A DNA stretch of 64,000 bases from Pseudomonas anguilliseptica. GTDB lineage: Bacteria > Pseudomonadota > Gammaproteobacteria > Pseudomonadales > Pseudomonadaceae. The stretch covers positions 1,612,001-1,676,000 of the forward strand of contig NZ_FNSC01000001.1 in assembly GCF_900105355.1 (NCBI RefSeq), given 5' to 3'. Every line of letters begins with the position of its first letter. Position 1 is the first letter of the stretch. Both the position numbers and the translations under genes were made by a program. A model generated the notes under the pieces. It ran no database searches. It was not told the origin of the DNA and saw only the letters and a list, made by a program, of their open reading frames with translations. Below, piece after piece: positions 26,846 to 34,514 of this stretch.

Positions 26846-27040
26846 CGCGAAAACCTCGAAATCAGACAGTGAGAGGGCGGGTATCTGCGCAGCCGCGCTG
26901 CGCTCGCCGGGAGTGGATTGATCCTAGGCGGCTTGTGGCAGGCAGGCAAACGAGTATTGCGCACGCAGTTGTGCGATTTGCTCACTTCGGGATAGCTTTA
27001 ATCGGTCTATTTAATAGCTCTAAGTGAGGGTGACGCACAG

Positions 27041-27949
27041 ATGCGCCGCAAGATCCCCAGCGCCGCCGCCCTTATCGCGTTCGAGTCCGCTGCTCGGCAC
27101 CAGAGTTTTACCAAGGCGGCGCAGGAACTGAGCCTGACCCAGGGTGCGGTGTGCCGGCAGATTGCCGCGCTGGAGGCCTTCCTTAATATCGAGCTGTTTC
27201 GCCGTTCGCGGCGTGGCGTGCTGCTCACCGAAGCCGGGCAGTCCTACGCGCGGCGCGTAGCCGGTCAGCTCGATGCCGTGGAGCGCGATACCCTGGCGGT
27301 TATGGGCCAGCAAGGTGCGATGAGCATCGAGCTGGCGGTGGTGCCGACCTTTGGTACGCAGTGGTTGCTGCCGCGCCTGAAGGATTTTCAGCGGCTGCAC
27401 CCGGAGATTACGGTCAACCTGACCAACCGCACGCGGCCCTTTCTATTTGCCGATACCGAGTTTGACGCGGCGGTGTACTTCGGCGATGGCGACTGGTCCG
27501 GTACCCAGGCTCATCTGCTGATGGGCGAAAACCCGATGCCAGTGTGTAGCCCGGCGCTACTGGCCGGGCAGGCTGCGCTGAGTGCCGAGCAGATTGCCAG
27601 TCTGCCGCTGTTGTAGCAGACCACGCGGCCTTATGCCTGGCGTCAGTGGTTCAACGCCCAGGGCCTGAATACTGCGCGGGATATGGCCGGGCCGCGTTAT
27701 GAGCTGTTCTCCATGCTGGCCCAGGCGGCTATGCATGAAATGGGTGTGGCGCTGATTCCGCCGTTTCTGATTCGCCGTGAGTTGGATGAAGGTCGCTTGG
27801 TGATTGCCGCGCCGCTCAGTCTGCCGACTGGCAAGGCGTATTACCTGATGATCCCCGAGCGCAAGCTGGAATCGGCGGCGCTGTTGCTGCTGCGCGACTG
27901 GTTGGTACGTGAGGCCCATGCCTATGCCCTGGCCCATGGCTTGAAATAG
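27041..27949 (+). pseudogene. gcdR: LysR-family regulator of gcdH, interrupted by an in-frame TAG
   Basis: The frame from ATG 27041 encodes a GcvA-like LysR protein (KIPSAAALIAFESAARHQSF, LSLTQGAVCRQIAALEAFL). After 191 residues a TAG at 27614-27616 stops it (SLPLL-stop), and the same frame then continues QTTRPYAWRQWFNAQGL to a second TAG at 27947-27949. Full length would be 302 residues, normal for the family. The first TAG is one transition from CAG (Gln), which would fit there. It lies divergent from gcdH like GcdR of other pseudomonads. Without the C-terminal half of the effector domain, control of gcdH is expected to be altered. Confidence 0.82.
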
Positions 27950-28503
27950 ACAACGGCTTGTCAGGTTGTTGGCGCAAAAAGCCGTCAAAGCTTCGGCGGC
28001 AATTTGTCGGAAAAACCTTTACCTCGCGAGACAGGCCGCCTAGAGTGCGCGCCGGAGTTATGTTGGCCCCGTAGTCAGCTATCTGGATGGCTACACCTGC
28101 TCTGCATTTGATGGGCGCTGCGTGTTGCATTTTTTGCACACAATCGTCGCTGCAGCCCAATGAAACAGCGGTTTATCCCGTAAAAGCTGGCGGCGCCGTT
28201 GATCTGATGGCGCTGTATTTGTCTCAGGAATGCACAAGCAGCATTTTGCTGCGGCGAATGCGCCACAGGCCTTGCCTCAAAAGGGCTGGAAGGAATTAGC
28301 TGCCTGTAAGGTCATGCAGTGACTTGTAGTTATCACAAGGTTTTACTTCATAACGCCTTGAAGGCTATGGCTATCGCCTGAAAAATGCCGCGCCCCGCCA
28401 TCGTGCAACTGTAGCCTGAGCGGGTTTGTGCTGATCCTCCCCAATGCCCGCGTGCCACCCGCAGTGCGCCGGTTCACCAAAAAGATCACGCAGGAGAATT
28501 GAA
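27950..28503. other. 554-bp region upstream of pntAA
   Basis: No gene with recognisable features; a 70-codon open frame at 28087-28299 has unusual composition and no homology I can see. The region should contain the pnt promoter. The ribosome binding site AGGAGAA lies just before GTG 28504. Confidence 0.4.
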
Positions 28504-29652
28504 GTGCACATCGGTGTTCCTCTCGAAACCCATGCTGGTGAGACGCGCGTTGCCGCAACTCCCGAAACCATCAAGAAGCTGATCGGCCAAGGCCATCAGG
28601 TGACTGTACAGACCGGTGCTGGCGTGAGCGCGAGCATTCCGGACAGCGCCTATGAAGCGGTTGGCGCGGCTATCGGTAACGATGCTGCTGCCTTTGGTGC
28701 CGATCTGGTGCTGAAAGTGGTCGCGCCGACTGATGCTGAGCTGGCGCATATGAAAGCCGGTGCCGTATTGGTGGGCATGCTCAATCCGTTCAGCAATGAG
28801 ACCATCGCGCGCATCAATGCTCGCGGCGTGACTGCCTTCGCCCTGGAGGCTGCCCCGCGCACTTCCCGCACGCAGAGCCTGGACGTACTCAGCTCGCAAG
28901 CCAACATCGCCGGCTACAAGGCCGTGCTGCTGGCTGCGCATCACTACCCGCGCTTTATGCCGATGCTGATGACCGCTGCGGGTACAGTGAAGGCCGCGCG
29001 TATTCTGATCCTCGGTGCCGGTGTTGCCGGTGTTGCCGGTGTTGCCGGTGTTGCCGGTCTGCAGGCCATCGCCACGGCCAAGCGCCTGGGTGCGGTAATC
29101 GAGGCTTCGGACGTGCGTCCAGCAGTGAAAGAGCAGATCGAGTCGCTCGGCGCCAAGTTCGTCGACGTGCCGTTCGAGACCGATGAAGAGCGCGAATGCG
29201 CCCAAGGCGTTGGTGGCTATGCCCGTCCGATGCCAGCGTCGTGGATGGAGCGTCAGGCCAAGGCGGTGCACGAGCGCGCCAAGCAGGCCGATATCGTCGT
29301 CACCACTGCGCTGATCCCGGGCCGCAAGGCACCGACCCTGCTGCATGCCGCCACCGTGGCGGAAATGAAGCCTGGCTCGGTGATCATCGACCTGGCTGCA
29401 GCGCAAGGCGGCAACTGCCCGCTGACCGTCGCCGAACAGGTGGTGGTGCAGCATGGCGTGACCATCGTCGGCCACAGCAACCTGGCGGCCCTGGTGCCAG
29501 CCGATGCTTCGGCGCTGTACGCACGCAATCTGCTGGACTTCCTCAAGCTGGTCATCGACGGCGAAGGCAAGTTCCACCTCAACCTTGAAGACGACATCGT
29601 CGCTGCGTGCCTGATGTGCCGTGACGGCAACGTCGTGCGCACTAACGGCTAA
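28504..29652 (+). CDS. pntAA: NAD(P) transhydrogenase subunit alpha part 1, with a VAG repeat expansion in the NAD loop
   Basis: Starts at GTG 28504 ([26 protein letters not shown]) with AGGAGAA upstream. 382 residues, against about 373 expected. This soluble subunit binds NAD(H) and with PntAb/PntB couples hydride transfer to proton movement. The Rossmann loop, normally [10 protein letters not shown], here reads [19 protein letters not shown] because GTTGCCGGT occurs four times in a row (29023-29058), adding nine residues inside the glycine-rich dinucleotide-binding turn. The rest ([60 protein letters not shown]) looks normal. The frame is kept, but NAD binding is probably harmed; the third gene of the operon is also broken. 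Confidence 0.9.
   Translation: MHIGVPLETHAGETRVAATPETIKKLIGQGHQVTVQTGAGVSASIPDSAYEAVGAAIGNDAAAFGADLVLKVVAPTDAELAHMKAGAVLVGMLNPFSNETIARINARGVTAFALEAAPRTSRTQSLDVLSSQANIAGYKAVLLAAHHYPRFMPMLMTAAGTVKAARILILGAGVAGVAGVAGVAGLQAIATAKRLGAVIEASDVRPAVKEQIESLGAKFVDVPFETDEERECAQGVGGYARPMPASWMERQAKAVHERAKQADIVVTTALIPGRKAPTLLHAATVAEMKPGSVIIDLAAAQGGNCPLTVAEQVVVQHGVTIVGHSNLAALVPADASALYARNLLDFLKLVIDGEGKFHLNLEDDIVAACLMCRDGNVVRTNG
29023..29058. repeat. 9-bp tandem repeat (GTTGCCGGT x4) in pntAA
   Basis: Four perfect units encoding Val-Ala-Gly, codons 174-185 counted from GTG 28504. Related proteins carry one VAG here. Confidence 0.95.
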
Positions 29653-29666
29653 GGGGAGCACCGCTC

Positions 29667-29984
29667 ATGGATATGATTTCTGACGGCATCTACAACCTGA
29701 TCATCTTCGTGCTGGCCATCTACGTGGGCTACCACGTGGTGTGGAACGTGACGCCGGCCCTGCACACCCCGCTGATGGCAGTGACCAACGCGATTTCCGC
29801 CATTGTCATCGTCGGCGCCATGCTGGCCGCCGCCCTGACCGTGACCCCACTGGGCAAGACCATGGGCACCCTGGCAGTGGCTCTGGCCGCGGTCAACGTG
29901 TTCGGTGGCTTCCTGGTAACCCGGCGCATGCTGGAAATGTTCAAGAAGAAAGCGCCGAAAGCCGCTGCAGTGGAGAAGCATTGA
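29667..29984 (+). CDS. pntAb: NAD(P) transhydrogenase subunit alpha part 2
   Basis: A 105-residue membrane subunit with three hydrophobic segments ([57 protein letters not shown]), the family layout. It supplies part of the proton channel. It follows pntAA after 14 bp (GGGAGCACC ribosome binding site) and its stop overlaps the pntB start (TGATG). Intact. Confidence 0.93.
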   Translation: MDMISDGIYNLIIFVLAIYVGYHVVWNVTPALHTPLMAVTNAISAIVIVGAMLAAALTVTPLGKTMGTLAVALAAVNVFGGFLVTRRMLEMFKKKAPKAAAVEKH

Positions 29985-30048
29985 TGAGCATGAATCTGAT
30001 CACTGTTCTCTACCTCGTCGCCTCGATCTGCTTTATCCAGGCCCTTAA

Positions 30049-31240
30049 GGATCCTCTGAAGTAGCCATGCATTTCTGGCTGACGTCAGCCTCTGCTGATT
30101 TCGAAAGTGATAAATCGATCAAAAACGATCAGATTACCGGCTCATTTCTGTGTTTTTAGCCGCCGCGAGCACCTCGCGGCAGCCATTTCCAGCATTACGG
30201 GCGCACCTCTCCTGCATTCGTCAGTAAATGTCGGCGCGCCATCCACAGATTTGACAGCGCGAATAAAGTCACCAGTTGCGCCGTGTTTTTGACCAGGCCA
30301 CGGAAGCGCGTCTTCACATAACCGAACTGACGCTTGATCACCCGAAACGGATGCTCGACCTTGGCTCGCACTTGGGCCTTGGCCTTCTCGATTTTGCGCT
30401 TGGCTTTGTACAGCGCGCTGCGCTTACCGAGTTTCTTGTAAGTGCTACGCCGTGCTGCAACCTGCCAGATCACTTGACGGCCCTCATGCTCGGGGCGCTT
30501 CTCGACACCGGTATATCCGGCATCGGCCCCCACCATGTTTTCCTCGCCGTGCAGCAGCTTATCGACCTGGGTGACATCCGCCACGTTGGCGGCAGTACCC
30601 ACCACGCTGTGCACCAAGCCAGACTCGTCATCCACCCCGATGTGCGCCTTCATGCCGAAGTAATACTGATTGCCTTTCTTGGTTGAGTGCATCTCAGGGT
30701 CACGCTTACCGTTCTTGTTCTTGGTTGAACTCGGCGCGTTGATCAGCGTGGCATCGACGATGGTGCCTTGGCGCAGCGACAAACCACGGTCACCCAGGTA
30801 GCCATTGATCACGGCCAGGATGCCGGCAGCCAGTTCGTGTTTTTCCAGCAAGCGGCGGAAGTTGAGGATGGTGGTTTCGTCAGGAATGCGCTCCAGAGTC
30901 AGCCCGGCAAACTGGCGTAGGATGGTGGTCTCGTACAGCGCCTCTTCCATCGCCGGATCGCTGTAACCGAACCAGTTTTGCATCAGATGCACTCGCAGCA
31001 TCGCCATCAGCGGATAGGACGGTCGGCCGCCTTCACCCTTTGGATAATGCGGCTCGATCAAAGCGATCAACCCTTTCCATGGCACTACCCGATCCATCTC
31101 GATCAGGAACAATTCTTTGCGGGTCTGCTTGCGCTTGCCGGCGTACTCGGCGTCGGCGAAGGTCATCTGCTTCATCGGAAAACTCGGCGGGTGGAGTGCG
31201 GATATTTTGCCAAAATCAGGAAGTCTTTTTCAGACCATCC
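30049..31240 (-). mobile_element. IS5-family insertion sequence in pntB
   Basis: 1192 bp with imperfect terminal inverted repeats: left GGATCCTCTGAAGTAG, right (reversed) GGATGGTCTGAAAAAG. It is flanked by a 4-bp direct repeat TTAA (30045-30048 and 31241-31244). TTAA fits the YTAR target rule of the IS5 subgroup, and the length matches IS5 itself. One intact transposase gene on the minus strand. The clean duplication and intact gene suggest a fairly recent insertion. Confidence 0.95.
30195..31175 (-). CDS. IS5-family transposase
   Basis: 326 residues, intact. N-terminal DUF772-like region (LIEPHYPKGEGGRPSYPLMA, MLRVHLMQNWFGYSDPAMEE), then the DDE catalytic core: aspartates in GTIVDATLINAPSSTKNK and VGADAGYTGVEKRPE, and the glutamate in VRAKVEHPFRVIKRQFGY, which shows the Y/V-R-E-K spacing of the IS4/IS5 superfamily. 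It lies opposite in direction to the pnt operon. Confidence 0.95.
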   Translation of the reverse strand: MKQMTFADAEYAGKRKQTRKELFLIEMDRVVPWKGLIALIEPHYPKGEGGRPSYPLMAMLRVHLMQNWFGYSDPAMEEALYETTILRQFAGLTLERIPDETTILNFRRLLEKHELAAGILAVINGYLGDRGLSLRQGTIVDATLINAPSSTKNKNGKRDPEMHSTKKGNQYYFGMKAHIGVDDESGLVHSVVGTAANVADVTQVDKLLHGEENMVGADAGYTGVEKRPEHEGRQVIWQVAARRSTYKKLGKRSALYKAKRKIEKAKAQVRAKVEHPFRVIKRQFGYVKTRFRGLVKNTAQLVTLFALSNLWMARRHLLTNAGEVRP

Positions 31241-32633
31241 TTAAAGGTCTGTCGCACCCGACCACGTCGCGTCGCGGCAATCTGTTCGGCATGATCGGTA
31301 TGGGCATCGCCGTGCTCACCACTGTTGGCCTGATCTACAAGCTCGGTGCGGAAATCGCCACCCAGGGCATCGGTTATGTGATCGTCGGCCTGCTGGTCGG
31401 TGGTACCGCTGGCTCGATCATGGCCAAGCGCGTGGAAATGACCAAAATGCCGGAGCTGGTCGCCTTCATGCACAGCATGATCGGCCTGGCCGCGGTATTC
31501 ATTGCCATTGCTGCAGTGGTTGAGCCGCAGTCGCTGGGCATCGTTGCTGCTCTGGGTGATGCAATCCCCGCGGGTAACCGTCTGGAGCTGTTCCTCGGTG
31601 CGGCCATCGGTGCCATCACCTTCTCCGGTTCGGTAATCGCCTTCGGCAAGCTCTCGGGCAAGTACAAGTTCCGCCTGTTCCAGGGCGCACCGGTACAGTT
31701 CAAGGGCCAACACTGGGTCAACCTGGCCATCGGCCTGGCGATTCTCGGTCTGGGCCTGGTGTACACCTTCACCGGTGATATCACCGCCTTCGCCATCCTG
31801 CTGGCTCTGGCCTTCGTCATCGGCGTGCTGATCATCATCCCGATTGGCGGCGCGGACATGCCGGTTGTGGTGTCGATGCTCAACAGCTACTCGGGTTGGG
31901 CGGCAGCCGGTATCGGCTTCTCGCTGAACAACTCGATGCTGATCATCGCCGGTTCGCTGGTGGGCTCGAGCGGCGCGATCCTCTCGTACATCATGTGCAA
32001 GGCGATGAACCGTTCGTTCTTCAACGTGATCCTCGGTGGTTTCGGTGGCGCGGCTGAAGGAGCGGGTCCTGCTGGTGCCAAGGAAGCTCGTCCGGTCAAG
32101 TCTGGCTCGAGCGACGATGCGGCCTTCCTGCTGACCAACGCCGACACCGTGATCATTGTTCCGGGCTACGGCCTGGCGGTGGCCCGTGCCCAGCACGCGC
32201 TGATGGAGCTGGCGGAAAAGCTGACCCACCGTGGCGTGACTGTTAAGTACGCGATCCACCCGGTTGCCGGTCGTATGCCTGGCCATATGAACGTCCTGCT
32301 GGCCGAGGCCGAAGTGCCTTACGAGCAGGTGTTCGAGATGGACGACATCAACTCCGAGTTCGGCCAGGCCGACGTGGTGCTGGGTGCCAACGACGTGGTC
32401 AACCCGGCCGCGAAGAACGATGCGAAGTCGCCGATCGCCGGCATGCCGATCCTCGAGGCTTACAAAGCCAAGACCGTGATCGTCAACAAGCGCTCGATGG
32501 CCAGCGGCTACGCCGGCCTGGACAACGAACTGTTCTACCTGGACAAGACCATGATGGTCTTCGGCGACGCCAAGAAGGTCATCGAAGATATGGTTAAAGC
32601 GGTCGACTAAACCTCACCGCTGCGTTGTAGAAA

Positions 32634-32661
32634 AAGCCCGGCTCGCTAGCCGGGCTTTTTT
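32634..32661 (+). terminator. terminator of the pnt operon
   Basis: Perfect 9-bp stem AAGCCCGGC / GCCGGGCTT, loop TCGCTA, six Ts, 24 bp after the pntB stop. Confidence 0.92.
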
Positions 32662-32664
32662 CTG

Positions 32665-32991
32665 TCCGCTCGATCAGAAAAGTGATTTTTCCAGAGGGAA
32701 ATCTGAAAAACAGGTCAGCTGTCACATAAGTGCAATTTGCAACTGTACCTATATAGATTCACTGAGCTTTAACTATATAAGTAGGGCTTTTATCTGCTTT
32801 TGTATGGTTTTTAGGCTAAAGCACTTATGGCCGGTACAGTTGAATGCAAAACAGGCTAAACAGTTACAAGGCAAGCTATCTATTTGTGCTGCAATTTCAT
32901 TCAGCTGTGGCTACAGCGAAGTGGGGGCAACGGCAATAATTCTCCCATCGCAACACACCACTGACCCGCCACAAGCGGAAGGATGACCACC
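32665..32991 (+). promoter_or_regulatory. AT-rich upstream region of the first DUF1127 gene with GGTACAGTT motifs
   Basis: About 325 bp, clearly lower in GC than its surroundings. AACTGTACC (32741-32749) runs into the -10-like TATATAGAT; the inverted form GGTACAGTT recurs at 32833-32841. The same nonamer is found again before the second DUF1127 gene (33352). These look like operator sites of one regulator. No gene seen. Confidence 0.5.
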
Positions 32992-33207
32992 ATGGAACGT
33001 ACCCTCAGTTCCGACCTGTTTTTCGATCACAGCCAATCCACCGGCTCCAGCGCTCTGCCGCTGCGCATGCTGGCTTCTGTTCTGCTATGGCAGCGCCGCG
33101 TTGTTAGCCGCCGCCAGCTTGCTCGCCTGGACGCCCGCCTGCTTGCAGATGCCGGTATCAGCGAAGCACAGCGTCACGCTGAACTGAGCAAGCCCTTCTG
33201 GCGTTAA
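32992..33207 (+). CDS. small DUF1127 (YjiS-like) protein
   Basis: 71 residues from ATG 32992 (MERTLSS); the ATG-like start nine bases earlier is also possible. The C-terminal arginine-rich helix WQRRVVSRRQLARLDARLLADAGISEAQRHAELSKPFW is the DUF1127 domain. Such proteins are small, basic and sometimes RNA-binding or stress-regulated; the function of this one is unknown. It is a paralogue of the gene at 33473 (shared MERTL start and PFWR end) and has its own terminator. Confidence 0.85.
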   Translation: MERTLSSDLFFDHSQSTGSSALPLRMLASVLLWQRRVVSRRQLARLDARLLADAGISEAQRHAELSKPFWR

Positions 33208-33252
33208 CTGCTGCCAGGCACCAATTTCTGCTCCTCCCTTTATGGGATTTTT

Positions 33253-33290
33253 GAAAGCTCCAGCGCCCTGCGTGCTGGGGCTTTCTTTTT
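33253..33290 (+). terminator. terminator of the first DUF1127 gene
   Basis: Stem GAAAGCTCCAGC / GCTGGGGCTTTC (one G-T pair), loop GCCCTGCGT, then TTTTT. Confidence 0.88.
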
Positions 33291-33351
33291 ATGTGCTGTG
33301 GAAAGTGCTGAAGCAGTTGCCTGGCTGCAACAGTCTGCAGTGCTGTTGAAC

Positions 33352-33360
33352 GGTACAGTT
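33352..33360. promoter_or_regulatory. GGTACAGTT motif before the second DUF1127 gene
   Basis: Third copy of the nonamer seen at 32741 (inverted) and 32833; it is followed by CTTATAAAAAGC, a -10-like sequence. Confidence 0.45.
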
Positions 33361-33472
33361 CTTATAAAAAGCTTACTGCGTCATAACAATTTTCAGGTGC
33401 TGTCTCTGACCCTGCCCTCCGCTTCCGCGCACCATAGGTTGCTCTCTTTCGTCTCTGACAAGGAATTGCGCC

Positions 33473-33679
33473 ATGGAACGCACGCTCAAGCATCAACCCT
33501 CGCAAAACACTCAGGTGGATCACCCACACTGGTTACGCGCCTATGCCGCGCTCTGCAGCTGGCAGCGCAATTTGCATACTCGCAGGCAACTGGCACGCCT
33601 CGATAGCCGTCAGTTGGCCGACGCAGGCATCACCGAGGCGCAGCGTCAGGCCGAGTTGGCAAAGCCGTTCTGGCGCTAA
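33473..33679 (+). CDS. small DUF1127 (YjiS-like) protein, second copy
   Basis: 68 residues: MERTLKHQPSQ, then the DUF1127 helix WQRNLHTRRQLARLDSRQLADAGITEAQRQAELAKPFWR. It is clearly homologous to the protein at 32992 across its C-terminal half, with an AAGGAATT ribosome binding site. The two genes are separated by a terminator and each has a GGTACAGTT motif upstream, so they are independently transcribed paralogues, probably under common control. Confidence 0.85.
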   Translation: MERTLKHQPSQNTQVDHPHWLRAYAALCSWQRNLHTRRQLARLDSRQLADAGITEAQRQAELAKPFWR

Positions 33680-33688
33680 GCAGCTGGG

Positions 33689-33719
33689 CAACCAACCCGT
33701 ACAACCAACCCGTACAACC
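33689..33719. repeat. 13-bp tandem repeat (CAACCAACCCGTA, 2.4 copies)
   Basis: Two perfect copies followed by CAACC, in the gap between the second DUF1127 gene and the first DUF2388 gene. Confidence 0.85.
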
Positions 33720-33772
33720 GAGGTCTACACTGAACCCAGCCTGACTGTCAGGCCATTTACAGGAGTGTGGAT

Positions 33773-34090
33773 ATGAATGTGATAAAGACCTTGAGCCTTG
33801 CTGCACTACTGGCGCTGGCAGGCACGGTAAGCGCCACCAGTTTTGTGGTTACCACCGATGCAGTGGTCGGGGCCGTCGGGGCAACTTCGGAAGCGAGCTC
33901 TGATGTGTCCTCGTCCTTTACCGATGACAAGGTTGTGTTGGCCGCGCGCGATGACGCCGCCGCGTTTGTTGCCAGTCAGGGCGACATCCGTGGGGTGCGT
34001 CTGGAGGCCGCTCTGCAGCATATCCGTCAGCAGGTGCCGACGCTGCAAGGTGACGATATGCAGTTGGCGACGGCAATCCTCAGCCTTTGA
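33773..34090 (+). CDS. DUF2388 exported protein
   Basis: 105 residues from ATG 33773 (MNVIKTL, preceded by AGGAGTG). A signal peptide ends at TVSATS; the mature part has the DUF2388 pattern FVVTTDAVVGAV, FTDDKVVLAARDDAAAFVASQGDIRGVRLEAALQHIR and ends LATAILSL. Predicted periplasmic; function unknown. A paralogue follows at 34194, with a strong 12-bp hairpin between them. Confidence 0.85.
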   Translation: MNVIKTLSLAALLALAGTVSATSFVVTTDAVVGAVGATSEASSDVSSSFTDDKVVLAARDDAAAFVASQGDIRGVRLEAALQHIRQQVPTLQGDDMQLATAILSL

Positions 34091-34097
34091 GCGCACA

Positions 34098-34127
34098 CCG
34101 CCAGCGCTTAGCCAGAAGCGCTGGCGG
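34098..34127. other. strong hairpin between the two DUF2388 genes
   Basis: Perfect 12-bp stem CCGCCAGCGCTT / AAGCGCTGGCGG with loop AGCCAG, 8 bp after the first gene. No T-run follows, so it may stabilise or process the mRNA rather than end it. Confidence 0.7.
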
Positions 34128-34193
34128 AACTGTGTGGCACACTGCCCGTCTAAGCCGGTCCAACCGACATAATGGCTGAACTTTGGAGATGCA

Positions 34194-34514
34194 ATGCGCC
34201 CTATCTTGCTCAGCACCCTGGTCGCGGCTGTACTGCTCAGTGCCACCGCACAGGCGCAAACCCTGGTGGCGACCAGCAATATTATTGTGCGCGCGCTGGA
34301 TCGCACCCTGGATTTCACCTCAGATACTACAACCTCTATCCGTGACTCGAAGGTCGTGCTGGCGGCGCGTGATGATGCAGCCAGCTTTGTCGCCAGCCAA
34401 GGGCAGATCCGTGGCGCCCAGCTGGAAGCGGCCATCGGCACCATTCGTAGCCAAGTGCCTGAGGCGCGGGGCGCCTCCGACTTGGTACTGGCCGAAGCCA
34501 TTCTGGCGCTGTGA
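34194..34514 (+). CDS. DUF2388 exported protein, second copy
   Basis: 106 residues with a signal peptide (MRPILLSTLVAAVLLSATAQA). The mature part repeats the family core SIRDSKVVLAARDDAASFVASQGQIRGAQLEAAIGTIR and ends LAEAILAL, closely like the protein at 33773. Its stop overlaps the GTG of the next gene (GTGA), so it is translationally coupled to the large DUF4105 protein. That arrangement suggests a shared envelope function. Confidence 0.87.
   Translation: MRPILLSTLVAAVLLSATAQAQTLVATSNIIVRALDRTLDFTSDTTTSIRDSKVVLAARDDAASFVASQGQIRGAQLEAAIGTIRSQVPEARGASDLVLAEAILAL

Larger units (their letters stand above)
29984..32610 (+). pseudogene. pntB: NAD(P) transhydrogenase subunit beta, interrupted by an IS5-family element
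   Basis: The gene starts at ATG 29984 ([20 protein letters not shown]) and is cut after 65 bases by the element at 30049-31240; coding resumes at 31245 (GLSHPTTSRRGNLFGMIGMG) and runs to 32610. Removing the element and one TTAA copy restores a continuous frame of 476 residues, the normal PntB length. The downstream part holds the membrane domain and the complete NADP-binding domain (VIIVPGYGLAVARAQHAL, GAND, KRSMASGYAGLDNELF). Translation from inside the element might give an N-terminally altered product. As it stands the transhydrogenase cannot be assembled normally. Confidence 0.93.

Noticed and set aside
25715..26872. 385-codon plus-strand frame opposite gcdH
   Set aside because: Shadow of the highly conserved gcdH coding sequence.
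4304..27616. Possible genome-wide reading of TAG as an amino acid, because three genes have in-frame TAG
   Set aside because: TAG is used as a true stop by several intact genes here (coxA, znuA, carbonic anhydrase, the DUF4105 and GFA genes), so general recoding is not supported.
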